Below, in pieces: positions 42,778 to 50,904 of a stretch of 64,000 nt of DNA. Source of the DNA: Helicobacter enhydrae (lineage in GTDB: Bacteria > Campylobacterota > Campylobacteria > Campylobacterales > Helicobacteraceae); the NCBI RefSeq assembly GCF_001693335.1, contig NZ_CP016503.1, positions 1,426,001 to 1,490,000 of the forward strand, written 5' to 3'. Each line of letters starts with the position of its first letter. Positions within the stretch are counted from its first letter, which is position 1. The notes beneath the pieces are model-generated. The model ran no database searches and was not told the origin of the DNA. It saw only the letters and a program-made list of their open reading frames with translations. The position numbers were made by a program, and so were the translations under genes.

Positions 42778-43640
42778 AAAATCACCATATTCACAGCATT
42801 CTTGATGATTTCTTCACTCAGTGGCTCACTATGAAGCTCTGCTAGTCTCCTAGCTCTTTTGTAGAGTTTGGAGCTTGCTCTGAAATTCCCCAGAGTGTAG
42901 GGATAGATTTCCTCACAGAACACCTCTTTGCATTCCTTCTTATCTAGCCCCTTCATCTTGTATTTTCCTCCGATCCGACTATAGAGCTGACGCAACTCTC
43001 CATTTTTTCCCACTAGATTCCTTACTAAGATCTCAGTCCCAAACAGCACCAAAGGCACACCGCTAAAATCCCAAATCCTGCGTAGATCTTCCAATGCTCT
43101 TAGGGGCAGATGCTCCGCCTCATCAATCATCAGCACCACATCAGCACTCTTTAGGTATTTAGCGATATTGCTAACACTCTCGTGCAGATTAGAGCCTCCA
43201 TTAACTCCAAATCTGACGCATAGCTCTTTGAGCAACACACTTGCAGTAGTATGCAGTGTGGCTTCGATGAGCACGACATTGGGGTGGCTTTTGCTCCACT
43301 CTTTGGCGATACTGCTTTTCCCACTCCCAGCTTCTCCTGTGATGATGGCGATCTCTCTATTCTCAATCGCCTCAGAAATCACAAAATCACTCATTCTTTT
43401 ATCCTTGCTCTCATAGAGCTTTGTTTCCACCTTTTGCTCTCTTTTGCTAAAATTGGCAATGTAGAGCTTGATTTTTTCTGCAAGCTCCTCACTTTTTCCA
43501 GTGTATTTGTCTTTCACAAAAAGTGAAATCGCACTTGCACTGACACCCAGAGCACGACTTAAAGAGGCTTGAGACACATTTTCTCTGCTCATAAAAGCTT
43601 CTAAGTCGGCTCTCACTTGAGATAGTTCTATCGCTTCCAT
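42774..43640 (-). CDS. DNA transposition AAA+ ATPase (MuB-like)
   Basis: 288 residues. An N-terminal Cro-like helix-turn-helix (about 20-45; VSQASLSRALGVSASAISLFVKD) is followed by an AAA+ core: Walker A GEAGSGKS (102-109) and Walker B region DVVLMIDEAEHLP (about 163-175). MuB proteins bind target DNA, stimulate the transposase and give target immunity. It follows the transposase in the same operon, 171 bp downstream. GGAG precedes the ATG. Confidence 0.93.
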   Translation of the reverse strand: MEAIELSQVRADLEAFMSRENVSQASLSRALGVSASAISLFVKDKYTGKSEELAEKIKLYIANFSKREQKVETKLYESKDKRMSDFVISEAIENREIAIITGEAGSGKSSIAKEWSKSHPNVVLIEATLHTTASVLLKELCVRFGVNGGSNLHESVSNIAKYLKSADVVLMIDEAEHLPLRALEDLRRIWDFSGVPLVLFGTEILVRNLVGKNGELRQLYSRIGGKYKMKGLDKKECKEVFCEEIYPYTLGNFRASSKLYKRARRLAELHSEPLSEEIIKNAVNMVIL

Positions 43641-43811
43641 TCCTTCTCCTTTTGTTTTTTATGAGGTTAAAACCCCAAATGAGACCACCACATCAAACCT
43701 CCCTATTTTATGGGTTGTGGTGAAGGTGGTGAAGGTGGTGGGCTCACTTGGAGCATTAACATTGCATTTTCAAAGAACTTGATTTTTTGGTGGGAAACCT
43801 AACCCAAAGCT

Positions 43812-45935
43812 TTAAGCCTTATTGAGAACACAAGCCTCCCAGCTATAGTCTTTTTTGCTCTTTTGGAGGTTTTTTGAAAGAGTGTATTTCTCAAGTTCTC
43901 CCCCCTCACTTGCTTCCTTGAGCTTGACTTCTCTCTCCATTACAGAGTTGAGGGGCTTGAGTTTGGGGGGTTCTATTCTTGTAGCCCCCTCCTTGATTTT
44001 CCTCACACCCTCCAAAAATCCTTCCTCCACCTCCTTGCGTGAAGCCTCCACTCCCTTCTTGATTGCCCTCAAGCGTTTCTGATGTTCTCTTTTGGCACTC
44101 TGTGCCATTTCTGCCACCAATGGATCATTCCCATCTTTGATGACCGCCTCCCCCAAAAAATTCATCTCCAAATCAAACACAAAACTCTGATATAGATTGT
44201 TGATATTCTGTGTGATATAGATAGAGGAATGCTCAAACATCTTAGGATGCACCCACTTATACCCACCCACGCTCACTCCCTCTTTGCCCACACTTCTTTT
44301 CATCGCAGGCAAGAGTTTGGCAGAGAGCTCGTATTCGTGGATTGCCCTAGCTTCATTCCTTTTGCTTTCAAATGCCTCTCTTGGAGACACCCCCAGAGCC
44401 TCATCATAAGAGTTGAGCAGCACCGCCTCGACATAATCATCCAAAATCACATTAAGCTCACTAAGCAAATGCAGATTTTCTAGATGTGTCTTATGCCCCC
44501 TCTTTAGCCTCCTCTCCTTACGATCAAAGAAAAACTCGATCGCCTGCCTCTGACTGACAGAATGCCCGATATACCCCTTCATCCATTCCATTAGATGGTT
44601 TTGCAATGTCCCAAAGCTCTTTTCCACAAAAGGCTTGCACCACCCACTATAAGCAGGAGTTCTCTCATATTCTATCCCCAGATTTTCTAGACACGCCTGC
44701 ACATCTTGACTCACAAACGCCCTCCCATTATCCCCACGGATGATTTTGGGTTTGCCAAACTTGCTGATATATTTTGCGATAGCTCTTGCCACCCCTAGCT
44801 TATTCTCACTCTCACAGATGAAAAAACTCCTCACTTTAGAGTAAGTATCGATAAGTTGGATGAGAGTGAATCTCTTCTGCCACTCTCCCTCCACACTCAC
44901 CCCCAGCATTTCTGCATACTCTCTTGCATCGATGATGAGATCTAGACTGCTCCCATCAATCTCTACGATTTCATTGAGAGTGATGCCCCTTCTAGCCTCA
45001 CCCACAGCAGGAGCGAAACTTGAGACCACGCTATCACTTCCTTTTTCGATGAGTTTTTTGCTCATTGGATGCTTTCTTAGCCATTCCTGCACGAAGCGTC
45101 GCAACACGCTATAGCTCACAGCCTCCCCCCTCCTAGAGTTAAACACCTCAAAATCAAACTTCCCCTCTCTGTGTAGCAAGATATGCAATGCCCTGTGCAT
45201 ACTATTGAGATTCACTCCCCCCTTACTTGCTTTGATGAGGGAGACCACTAGCTCCTCACACTCTAGCTCCTTGATTTTATTCTCCCCATTGCGGTTTTTC
45301 CCCCTTGTATCTCTTAGAGCCTCCACCCCTCCTTGTTTATAAGCCCTTAGCCAAGCAAAAAGCTTGTTTTCACTTAGCTCAAAGCTATATTCCCCTTTGG
45401 CATTGAGAGCATAGATGAAATCTTTTGCCCTCATTTTCTCTTTTTTGGCTCTATTCCATTCTTGCACCACCCTTTGTTTCTCCAAAGCGAGCAGATAAGA
45501 GCGATCATAGACACTAGGCTTGATCCCCTCCACACCCAAAAGAGCAGAGCCACCACTCAAAAGAGCAGAACCCCCAGCAGAGCCACCCCCACCCAAACCA
45601 GCCCCAACAGAGCCACCAGCAGAGCCACCCCCACCACTCAAAAGACCTCCATTGTTAGCAGAGCCACTCAAATGATATTCATTCCTTCCACCCATCTCCA
45701 ATGCCCCACCCAGCACCTCTCTTTCATAGAAGCTTTGGGCTTCCTCTTCACTAGAGAATGGCTCATCCCAGATTCTAAGGACCCTGCCACCACGCCCAAT
45801 GCCTTGGGTGTAGTAATACATAAAAAAATATGTATCAAGAAGCAAAAATTTTTTTGATCCATTAATCTTTTTTTGCAAATTTCTTAAGGTAAGCGATTTT
45901 TTAATTGCAAATTCCCTACTACTCACCCAAGCCAT
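43812..45935 (-). CDS. Mu-type DDE transposase (MuA-like)
   Basis: 707 residues. The N-terminal DNA-binding domain begins WVSSREFAIKKSLTLRNLQKKI. The integrase core carries D327 (VEIDGSS), D402 (RGDNGRAF) and E438 (KPFVEKSFG), a D-D-35-E spacing, followed by a C-terminal Mu beta-barrel and basic tail. Unusually, residues 90-137 are a Gly/Ser/Ala-rich linker made of DNA repeats. It joins phage ends to target DNA in lysogeny and replication. The first gene after ner, it carries a palindrome (45816-45835) identical in pattern to one at the repressor promoter. Confidence 0.94.
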   Translation of the reverse strand: MAWVSSREFAIKKSLTLRNLQKKINGSKKFLLLDTYFFMYYYTQGIGRGGRVLRIWDEPFSSEEEAQSFYEREVLGGALEMGGRNEYHLSGSANNGGLLSGGGGSAGGSVGAGLGGGGSAGGSALLSGGSALLGVEGIKPSVYDRSYLLALEKQRVVQEWNRAKKEKMRAKDFIYALNAKGEYSFELSENKLFAWLRAYKQGGVEALRDTRGKNRNGENKIKELECEELVVSLIKASKGGVNLNSMHRALHILLHREGKFDFEVFNSRRGEAVSYSVLRRFVQEWLRKHPMSKKLIEKGSDSVVSSFAPAVGEARRGITLNEIVEIDGSSLDLIIDAREYAEMLGVSVEGEWQKRFTLIQLIDTYSKVRSFFICESENKLGVARAIAKYISKFGKPKIIRGDNGRAFVSQDVQACLENLGIEYERTPAYSGWCKPFVEKSFGTLQNHLMEWMKGYIGHSVSQRQAIEFFFDRKERRLKRGHKTHLENLHLLSELNVILDDYVEAVLLNSYDEALGVSPREAFESKRNEARAIHEYELSAKLLPAMKRSVGKEGVSVGGYKWVHPKMFEHSSIYITQNINNLYQSFVFDLEMNFLGEAVIKDGNDPLVAEMAQSAKREHQKRLRAIKKGVEASRKEVEEGFLEGVRKIKEGATRIEPPKLKPLNSVMEREVKLKEASEGGELEKYTLSKNLQKSKKDYSWEACVLNKA
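45543..45668 (-). repeat. Tandem-like repeats coding a Gly/Ser/Ala linker in the transposase
   Basis: At least five copies of a GCAGAGCCAC-type word occur (near 45545, 45587, 45605, 45618 and 45656), with CACTCAAAAGA also repeated. They encode SGGGGSAGGS-like units at transposase residues 90-137. Copy number could change by slippage without breaking the frame if units are multiples of three. Confidence 0.75.
45816..45835. promoter_or_regulatory. Palindrome inside transposase gene, putative repressor/transposase operator copy 2
   Basis: ATACATAAAAAAATATGTAT has perfect 7-bp arms (ATACATA/TATGTAT). The same 20-mer with one change is at 46194-46213 in the early control region. It lies within the first 40 codons of the transposase gene. 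Confidence 0.55.
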
Positions 45936-45946
45936 TATTCCGCCTA

Positions 45947-46147
45947 TCCTACCTTGATTCCATCTTTTTCTAGCTCATTTGCTATCTCTTTAGCTCTTCC
46001 TCTAGTGCCTTTGACTTTTCCCTGAGAAATCTGCCACAGAAGCCTGATATCTTTTTGGCTCATTCCTTTAGCCTTAGCCCACACAGAGAGCACTATCCCC
46101 TTATCTCTCATCTGTTCTGCAAGAGTTTTTTTCTTACGCTTTGGCAT
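45947..46147 (-). CDS. Ner-like DNA-binding protein
   Basis: 66 residues from ATG at 46147, with AGGAG upstream; the frame is open farther up to 46243 but across the operator region. KKKTLAEQMRDKGIVLSVWAKAKGMSQKDIRLLWQISQGKVKGTRGRAKEIANELEKDGI fits the Ner/Nlp helix-turn-helix family, which turns down early transcription after induction. It is the first leftward early gene. The stop is at 45944-45946. Confidence 0.75.
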
Positions 46148-46164
46148 AGTCTTTGCTCCTTTCT

Positions 46165-46178
46165 GATAGAATTCTATC
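46165..46178. promoter_or_regulatory. Perfect 14-bp palindrome in the early control region
   Basis: GATAGAATTCTATC is a perfect palindrome; a second half-site GATAGAATT lies 20 bp on (46185-46193), two helical turns away. It sits between the divergent ner and repressor-operon starts, so it is a probable operator for Ner or the repressor. Confidence 0.6.
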
Positions 46179-46193
46179 TTAGTGGATAGAATT

Positions 46194-46213
46194 ATACATA
46201 AAAAAATGTGTAT
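46194..46213. promoter_or_regulatory. Putative operator copy 1 at the repressor-operon start
   Basis: ATACATAAAAAAATGTGTAT is a near-palindrome (ATACATA/TGTGTAT, one mismatch), 11 bp before ATG 46225. It matches 45816-45835 at 19 of 20 positions. Confidence 0.55.
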
Positions 46214-46224
46214 TTGGAGTATTA

Positions 46225-46812
46225 ATGATGGATGGTGTATCAATTTTGTTGATTGTCTTATTTTGTATAGTGTTTCTGTATTTTATTTTTTCAACCTTGT
46301 CTCAATATGCACAGGAAAACAAACAACGGGAACAAGAGGCTATACAAGCAAAATATCCCAACAAAGAGTTTGTAGAAGCTTTTATAAAAGAACATCCAGT
46401 AAATTTTTATCCAGAAAATGAGCGAGAACTATTAGCTATAGATTCTTTAAAAAACGCTTATGCTTGCTGGATGGGCAATGATTATTCTTCGGCTAGAAAA
46501 AATTTTCTTGAGTCCGCAACACTTCTTTCTAATGATGAGATTGCTCAATACAAGGCAGACTGCATTATTAAAATCATTGCTGATTTTTCTGACTATGATC
46601 CAATTTATCATTTTATACTTGATGAAACTAGGATAATCTTAAAGAGCAAATCTGGCATTTTGCAAACTGAAATTTATTCATTCTTGAGAGATTATTCAAA
46701 AAAAGATATTCAGTATGTTTTATATTATGCTGATTTTAAAAAGGAAATCAAGAGAGAAAAAAAGGGGCGTTCATACATTCTTGCTCTACAAGTTGGCAAT
46801 GATGCTAAATAA
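46225..46812 (+). CDS. Membrane-anchored protein in the repressor operon
   Basis: 195 residues (or 194 from 46228), with TTGGAG upstream. One N-terminal membrane helix (about 5-25; VSILLIVLFCIVFLYFIFSTL) is followed by a helical, cytosolic-type domain (AYACWMGNDYSSARKNFLESATLLSNDEI looks TPR-like). Its end overlaps the repressor start, so the two are co-expressed in the lysogen. That context suggests a lysogen function such as superinfection exclusion; no family recognised. Confidence 0.7.
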   Translation: MMDGVSILLIVLFCIVFLYFIFSTLSQYAQENKQREQEAIQAKYPNKEFVEAFIKEHPVNFYPENERELLAIDSLKNAYACWMGNDYSSARKNFLESATLLSNDEIAQYKADCIIKIIADFSDYDPIYHFILDETRIILKSKSGILQTEIYSFLRDYSKKDIQYVLYYADFKKEIKREKKGRSYILALQVGNDAK

Positions 46813-47485
46813 AAAAATCTTTGCAATTCGTGAGAAAAGCCATCTCTCTCAAAAAGAGTTTGCTGAAATGACAGGTATTTCCTATGGAACTTTTCAAAAA
46901 TATGAATATGGAGAACAATCACCGCGTTTTGAGTATCTGCAGAAAATATCGCAAATTTTTCAAATCCCAATGTCTTATTTTTTGGATGATGAGTTCGTTA
47001 GTCAGACAAAAACTAGTTCGTTAGTCCCTCAAAATGAGTGCGTAAGTGAGTGCGTTAGTCCCTCCAGCGATCCAAACTCCTACTACAATATCCCCAAGCT
47101 CACCCTCCACGCCCAAGCAGGAGGAGGAAACGAACTCCTAGATCTATGCTGCTATGAGAGTGGAGAAACACTCACCATCGACAAAGCCTTTTTCAAATCC
47201 ATTCCCCAGCACAAGCTCAAAGCCATCAAAGTAGAGGGCTACTCAATGATTCCCATGCTCTATCCTGATAGTTGGGTAATCTTTGAGGAAAGCAGGGAGT
47301 TCAAAGGAGATGGGCTCTATATCATCAACTACGCCAATCAATTGATGGTAAAGCTCCTCCAACTTGACCCAGCACGCAATATTTTGGACATCATCTCTGC
47401 AAACAAGGACTACAAAAGCTACTCCATCTCAGAATCCCAGATCGAGTTCATTGTCATTGGCAAGGTTTTAAGATGTATCATCTAA
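46802..47485 (+). CDS. LexA/cI-like phage repressor with S24 peptidase domain
   Basis: 227 residues from ATG at 46802 (MLNKKIF), inside the end of the upstream gene; 46799 is also possible. Helix-turn-helix at about 15-38 (SQKEFAEMTGISYGTFQKYEYG). The C-terminal S24 domain has Ala106-Gly107 as a likely self-cleavage bond (AQAGGG), Ser148 (VEGYSMIPML) and Lys184 (LMVKLLQ) as the catalytic dyad. Self-cleavage on DNA damage would induce the prophage. It should hold the lytic promoter shut through the nearby palindromes. Confidence 0.9.
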   Translation: MLNKKIFAIREKSHLSQKEFAEMTGISYGTFQKYEYGEQSPRFEYLQKISQIFQIPMSYFLDDEFVSQTKTSSLVPQNECVSECVSPSSDPNSYYNIPKLTLHAQAGGGNELLDLCCYESGETLTIDKAFFKSIPQHKLKAIKVEGYSMIPMLYPDSWVIFEESREFKGDGLYIINYANQLMVKLLQLDPARNILDIISANKDYKSYSISESQIEFIVIGKVLRCII

Positions 47486-47758
47486 CCCTTTAAACTCCGT
47501 TTAAAAGGGCTTTAAAGGCTTTTTGAATATTCTTTTGTAGCCAAATCCCCACACAAACCCATTTTTTAAGTGTCAAATGGCTCAAATTACGCATTTTAGG
47601 GGATTGTATGATGATTATTTTCTGATGTGTCGCAATGATGTTCTAAAGATTGTCAAAAATCGTTCAAAAAATGTCCTAAAAATTCCTAATTTTTACCCTC
47701 ACTTTGATTTTAAAAAAACCACCCTCAAACCACGCACACATCGCACCTAACACCCCCC
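47486..47758. other. Prophage immunity-end noncoding region
   Basis: 273 bp without a gene between the repressor and the terminal repeat. An internal copy of the end motif lies at 47700-47712 (CACTTTGATTTTA, 12/13 match to the terminal core). This matches the MuA-binding array expected at the left end of a transposable phage. Confidence 0.6.
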
Positions 47759-47778
47759 AACCCCCCACTTTGATTTCA
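47759..47778 (-). repeat. Prophage terminal inverted repeat, immunity-gene end
   Basis: AACCCCCCACTTTGATTTCA is the exact complement of 22240-22259 and ends in CA, as transposable phage ends do. Chromosomal restriction-gene sequence begins directly after it. Confidence 0.9.
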
Positions 47779-48329
47779 TACACATTATTACAGATTATTT
47801 TCAAGATTCTACTCAAATCTATAATTTTATTGTAGAGACAGGACTCTTAAAGATTTTTAGCGATCACACAATTAAAGATCTTAATGATTTTGTTTTTGGT
47901 ATAGAAGTGGGGCTTGATAGTAACGCACGCAAGAATCGTGGTGGTAAAATAATGGAAGCTTATTTGAGAAAGATATTTCAAAAAGCACAGCTAAAGTTCA
48001 AAGAGCAAGCAGGGATCAAAGAATTTCCCATTTTGCATAGATTATTTGGCGATGATATAAAACGATTTGATTTTGTAATTTTTACTTGTGACAAAACTTA
48101 TTTTATGGAATGCAATTTTTATTCGGGTGGTGGAAGCAAACTTAATGAAACAGCAAGATCTTATCAAGAAATAGCATTGAAGTTTGATGGACTAGAGAAA
48201 CAAGAATTTGTTTGGATAACCGATGGCAAAGGTTGGCTAGAAGCAAAAAGTAAGTTATCAGAAGCCTATAAAAATATCAAAATTTATAACTTAAGTAATC
48301 TTGATAATTTCATCAAAGAAATACAATGA
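47779..48329 (+). pseudogene. 3' fragment of the DpnII-type restriction endonuclease
   Basis: In frame from 47784 the sequence reads IITDYFQDSTQIYNFIVETGLLKIF…GIEVGLDSNARKNRGG, then FDFVIFTCDKTYFMECNFYSGGGSKLNETARSYQEIA and FVWITDGKGW. This is the C-terminal half of DpnII-family endonucleases, including the E-x-N/YSGGGSK catalytic region. A GTG at 47907 opens the frame as a 140-aa stub. The N-terminal half is at 21906-22239. The stop overlaps the methyltransferase ATG. Confidence 0.88.
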
Positions 48330-49150
48330 CAGAAAATAGACATTCTAACCTTGTTTATCAAAGTCAAGACTTGCTTTTTTTTCTCTATCAAAACGATTGC
48401 AATGTGCTTTTGCCAAAGTTTGAAAAAAAATTTGATTTAATCTTTGCTGATCCCCCTTACTTTTTATCCAATGATGGATTAAGTATTCAAAGTGGTAAGG
48501 TTGTGAGTGTCAATAAGGGAGAGTGGGATAGGGGAGAAGATATTGAAGATATTGATGCTTTTAATATGCAGTGGATTGCAAATGCCAAAAAAGCCTTGAG
48601 AGAGAATGGAAGTATTATGATTAGTGGGACTTATCATAATATTTTTTCACTTGGTAGAGCTTTGCAAAAACTTGATTTTAAGATTTTGAATATCATCACT
48701 TGGCAAAAAACCAATCCCCCACCAAATTTTAGTTGTAGATATCTTACACACTCTACAGAGCAAATCATTTGGGCAAGAAAAAGCCCTAAACATAAGCATA
48801 TTTTCAATTATGAAATACTCAAAAAAATCAATGATAATAAACAAATGCGTGATGTTTGGAGTTTTCCAGCAATCGCACCTTGGGAGAAAACAAATGGCAA
48901 ACACCCCACACAAAAGCCCCTCGCACTTTTGGTACGTCTTATTTTGATGGCAAGCAATAAAGATTCTCTTATTTGCGATCCCTTTAGTGGATCAAGCACA
49001 ACAGGCATTGCATCTAATCTTTTGGGTAGAAAATTTGTAGGCATTGAAAAAGAAACAGAGTTTATTGAAATGTCTATCAAACGCAAAGAAGAGCTAGAGA
49101 AAAGAAAAGATGAGTTTGTGAGGAAACTAAGAGATTTTAAGTTGCTTTAA
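48326..49150 (+). CDS. DpnA-like adenine DNA methyltransferase
   Basis: 274 residues. Motif IV FADPPYFLSNDGLSIQSGKVVSVNKGEWD near the N-terminus and motif I DPFSGSSTTGIASNLLGRKFVGIE near the C-terminus give the beta-class order. It closely resembles the DpnII-system A methyltransferase, expected to methylate adenine in GATC. It overlaps the restriction fragment by ATGA. It is intact even though its endonuclease is broken, so it now acts as a solitary methyltransferase. Confidence 0.9.
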   Translation: MTENRHSNLVYQSQDLLFFLYQNDCNVLLPKFEKKFDLIFADPPYFLSNDGLSIQSGKVVSVNKGEWDRGEDIEDIDAFNMQWIANAKKALRENGSIMISGTYHNIFSLGRALQKLDFKILNIITWQKTNPPPNFSCRYLTHSTEQIIWARKSPKHKHIFNYEILKKINDNKQMRDVWSFPAIAPWEKTNGKHPTQKPLALLVRLILMASNKDSLICDPFSGSSTTGIASNLLGRKFVGIEKETEFIEMSIKRKEELEKRKDEFVRKLRDFKLL

Positions 49151-49201
49151 ATTTCTATTTGGTTGGATTTCTTAAATATATTAAATTGTTGGAGGATTCT
49201 T

Positions 49202-50869
49202 GTGGTTAATTATCAAGATTTTCGCACTATTGGGTTTAGTGTTGAGAAGACTATTCAAGATTATGGGGAAAAATATGGTTTTAAAGAAAAATCTTTAGGT
49301 TTTTCTTGGATGATTTTAGACACTATTTTTCATTTGCAAGAAGATGAGATTGATGAGGCATTAGTTGATACAAGTTATTTAAAGAAAAGAAGTAGGGATT
49401 CTAAAGATGATTGTGGAATTGATGCATTAATTATCAACGAGGAAGAAAAAAGTGTCAAATTATTAAATTTTAAATATTGTGAAGAAATTAAAAATGCAGA
49501 TAATCATTTTCCCTCAGGAGAATTAACTAAAACTCTTAATTTTCTGTACAACTTGCTAAACAGAAGTACTGAAACATTAGAAATCAATCAATCACTAAAA
49601 GATAAATGTGAAGAGATTTTTTCTTTCCAAGATCAAGGAGTTAGATTCAAGTTTGAACTTTATTTTGTCAGAAATGGCTTTCAAGGATTCCAAGAAGCTC
49701 AAGAGAAAAATTTTCGAGAAAATTTAAAAAATATGGGTATATATGATGATGTAGCTATTAAGCTTTTACTAGTAAAGGATATAGTCCATGAAATAATAAA
49801 TGATCGTTCAGAGATTAATGCAAGGGTTAAAAGTATATCTAAGAATTTTTTTGAAAAAAGCGAGGGAGGGAATCGTGCTCTTGTTTTTGAAATTTATGCA
49901 AAAGATGCGATTAGAATTGTTAGTGATGATGAGGTATTGAGGGAAAATGTAGGGGCAGAAGTTATAGATATTCGTAATGCCAAGATTGATGAGAGAGCCT
50001 TTGATGATAATGTAAGGATTTATCTGCGACAGGCTACTAGCATTAATAAAGAAATAAAGAATACCGCTATTGATGTAGATGAGTCTGCAAATTTTTTCTT
50101 TTATAACAATGGCTTAACGATTACTTGTGATAGTATAGATTATCAAGGTCAAAAAGATGTTTTAATTACTTTAAAAAATATTCAAGTTGTCAATGGCGGG
50201 CAAACAATTCACGCACTTAAAGAAGCTTGGAAAGAGAGTGAGAATGTAGAAAATATTTCTTTGTTATGCAGAATTTATCAAACCAATAAGGCAGATTTGA
50301 AGGCTAAAATTGCAAGATTTACAAATAGTCAAAATCCAGTTAAAAGCCGAGATATTAGATCTTTGGATGATATTCAAATCAAACTTGAAAAACAATTTGA
50401 GGCGGAGGGATATTTTTATGAAAGGAAGAAAAATCAATACAAAGAGAAGGTAAAGGACAAAAGATTGGATAGCGAGAAAATAGGACAGATTCTATATGCC
50501 TATTTAGGAGAACCTGCTAAAGCAAAAAATAAGAAAAGCTTAATATTTGGATCGGAATATGAAAAAATTTTCAATGATCATACTGATGCTAAAGATATTT
50601 TAAAAAAATACAAACTTTATTTGCTTGTTGAAAAGAAAAAACTCGAATTAGAAAAAGAACTTCCTTTTTTAAAGTATGCAACTTACTATATTTTATATTG
50701 TTATGCCTTGCTTGAAAAACAAGAAAAAAATTATGTAGATAGAGAAGAGGAGTTTTATCAACAAATATGTGAGCGATTAAAAACTATCGTGGAAGAACAA
50801 AACCTACCATTAAGCCTTTTATTTAAAGGAGAGATTCTTAAAAAATATTTATCAACATTTGGTTTTTAA
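49202..50869 (+). CDS. AIPR-family protein (abortive infection phage resistance)
   Basis: 555 residues from GTG at 49202, chosen because GGAGG lies at 49191-49195. NFFFYNNGLTITCDSIDYQGQ and ITLKNIQVVNGGQTIHALKEAW followed by ARFTNSQNPVKSRDIRSLDD are the AIPR signature. The N-terminus (DDCGIDALIINEEEKSVKLLNFKY) looks like a restriction-endonuclease-type D…K nuclease fold. The family is linked to phage defence beside restriction systems. AT-rich composition compared with the core suggests acquisition with the DpnII genes. Confidence 0.85.
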   Translation: MVNYQDFRTIGFSVEKTIQDYGEKYGFKEKSLGFSWMILDTIFHLQEDEIDEALVDTSYLKKRSRDSKDDCGIDALIINEEEKSVKLLNFKYCEEIKNADNHFPSGELTKTLNFLYNLLNRSTETLEINQSLKDKCEEIFSFQDQGVRFKFELYFVRNGFQGFQEAQEKNFRENLKNMGIYDDVAIKLLLVKDIVHEIINDRSEINARVKSISKNFFEKSEGGNRALVFEIYAKDAIRIVSDDEVLRENVGAEVIDIRNAKIDERAFDDNVRIYLRQATSINKEIKNTAIDVDESANFFFYNNGLTITCDSIDYQGQKDVLITLKNIQVVNGGQTIHALKEAWKESENVENISLLCRIYQTNKADLKAKIARFTNSQNPVKSRDIRSLDDIQIKLEKQFEAEGYFYERKKNQYKEKVKDKRLDSEKIGQILYAYLGEPAKAKNKKSLIFGSEYEKIFNDHTDAKDILKKYKLYLLVEKKKLELEKELPFLKYATYYILYCYALLEKQEKNYVDREEEFYQQICERLKTIVEEQNLPLSLLFKGEILKKYLSTFGF

Positions 50870-50904
50870 TTTAGAATAAAATGAATTTCATGCCTCGCAT
50901 TATC

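Larger units (their letters stand above)
22240..47778. mobile_element. Mu-type transposable prophage, about 25.5 kb
   Basis: The ends are perfect 20-bp inverted repeats (TGAAATCAAAGTGGGGGGTT at 22240-22259 and its complement at 47759-47778), starting TG and ending CA. Contents follow a transposable phage: LexA-like repressor, Ner, DDE transposase, MuB ATPase, Gam, gp16, Mor, terminase, DUF935 portal, F, G, I, T, lysis genes and a siphovirus-like tail. The immunity end is at the right. It interrupts a DpnII-type gene. All main modules look intact. Flanking 5-mers (ACAAA left, TACAC right) are not a clean duplication. Confidence 0.93.
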
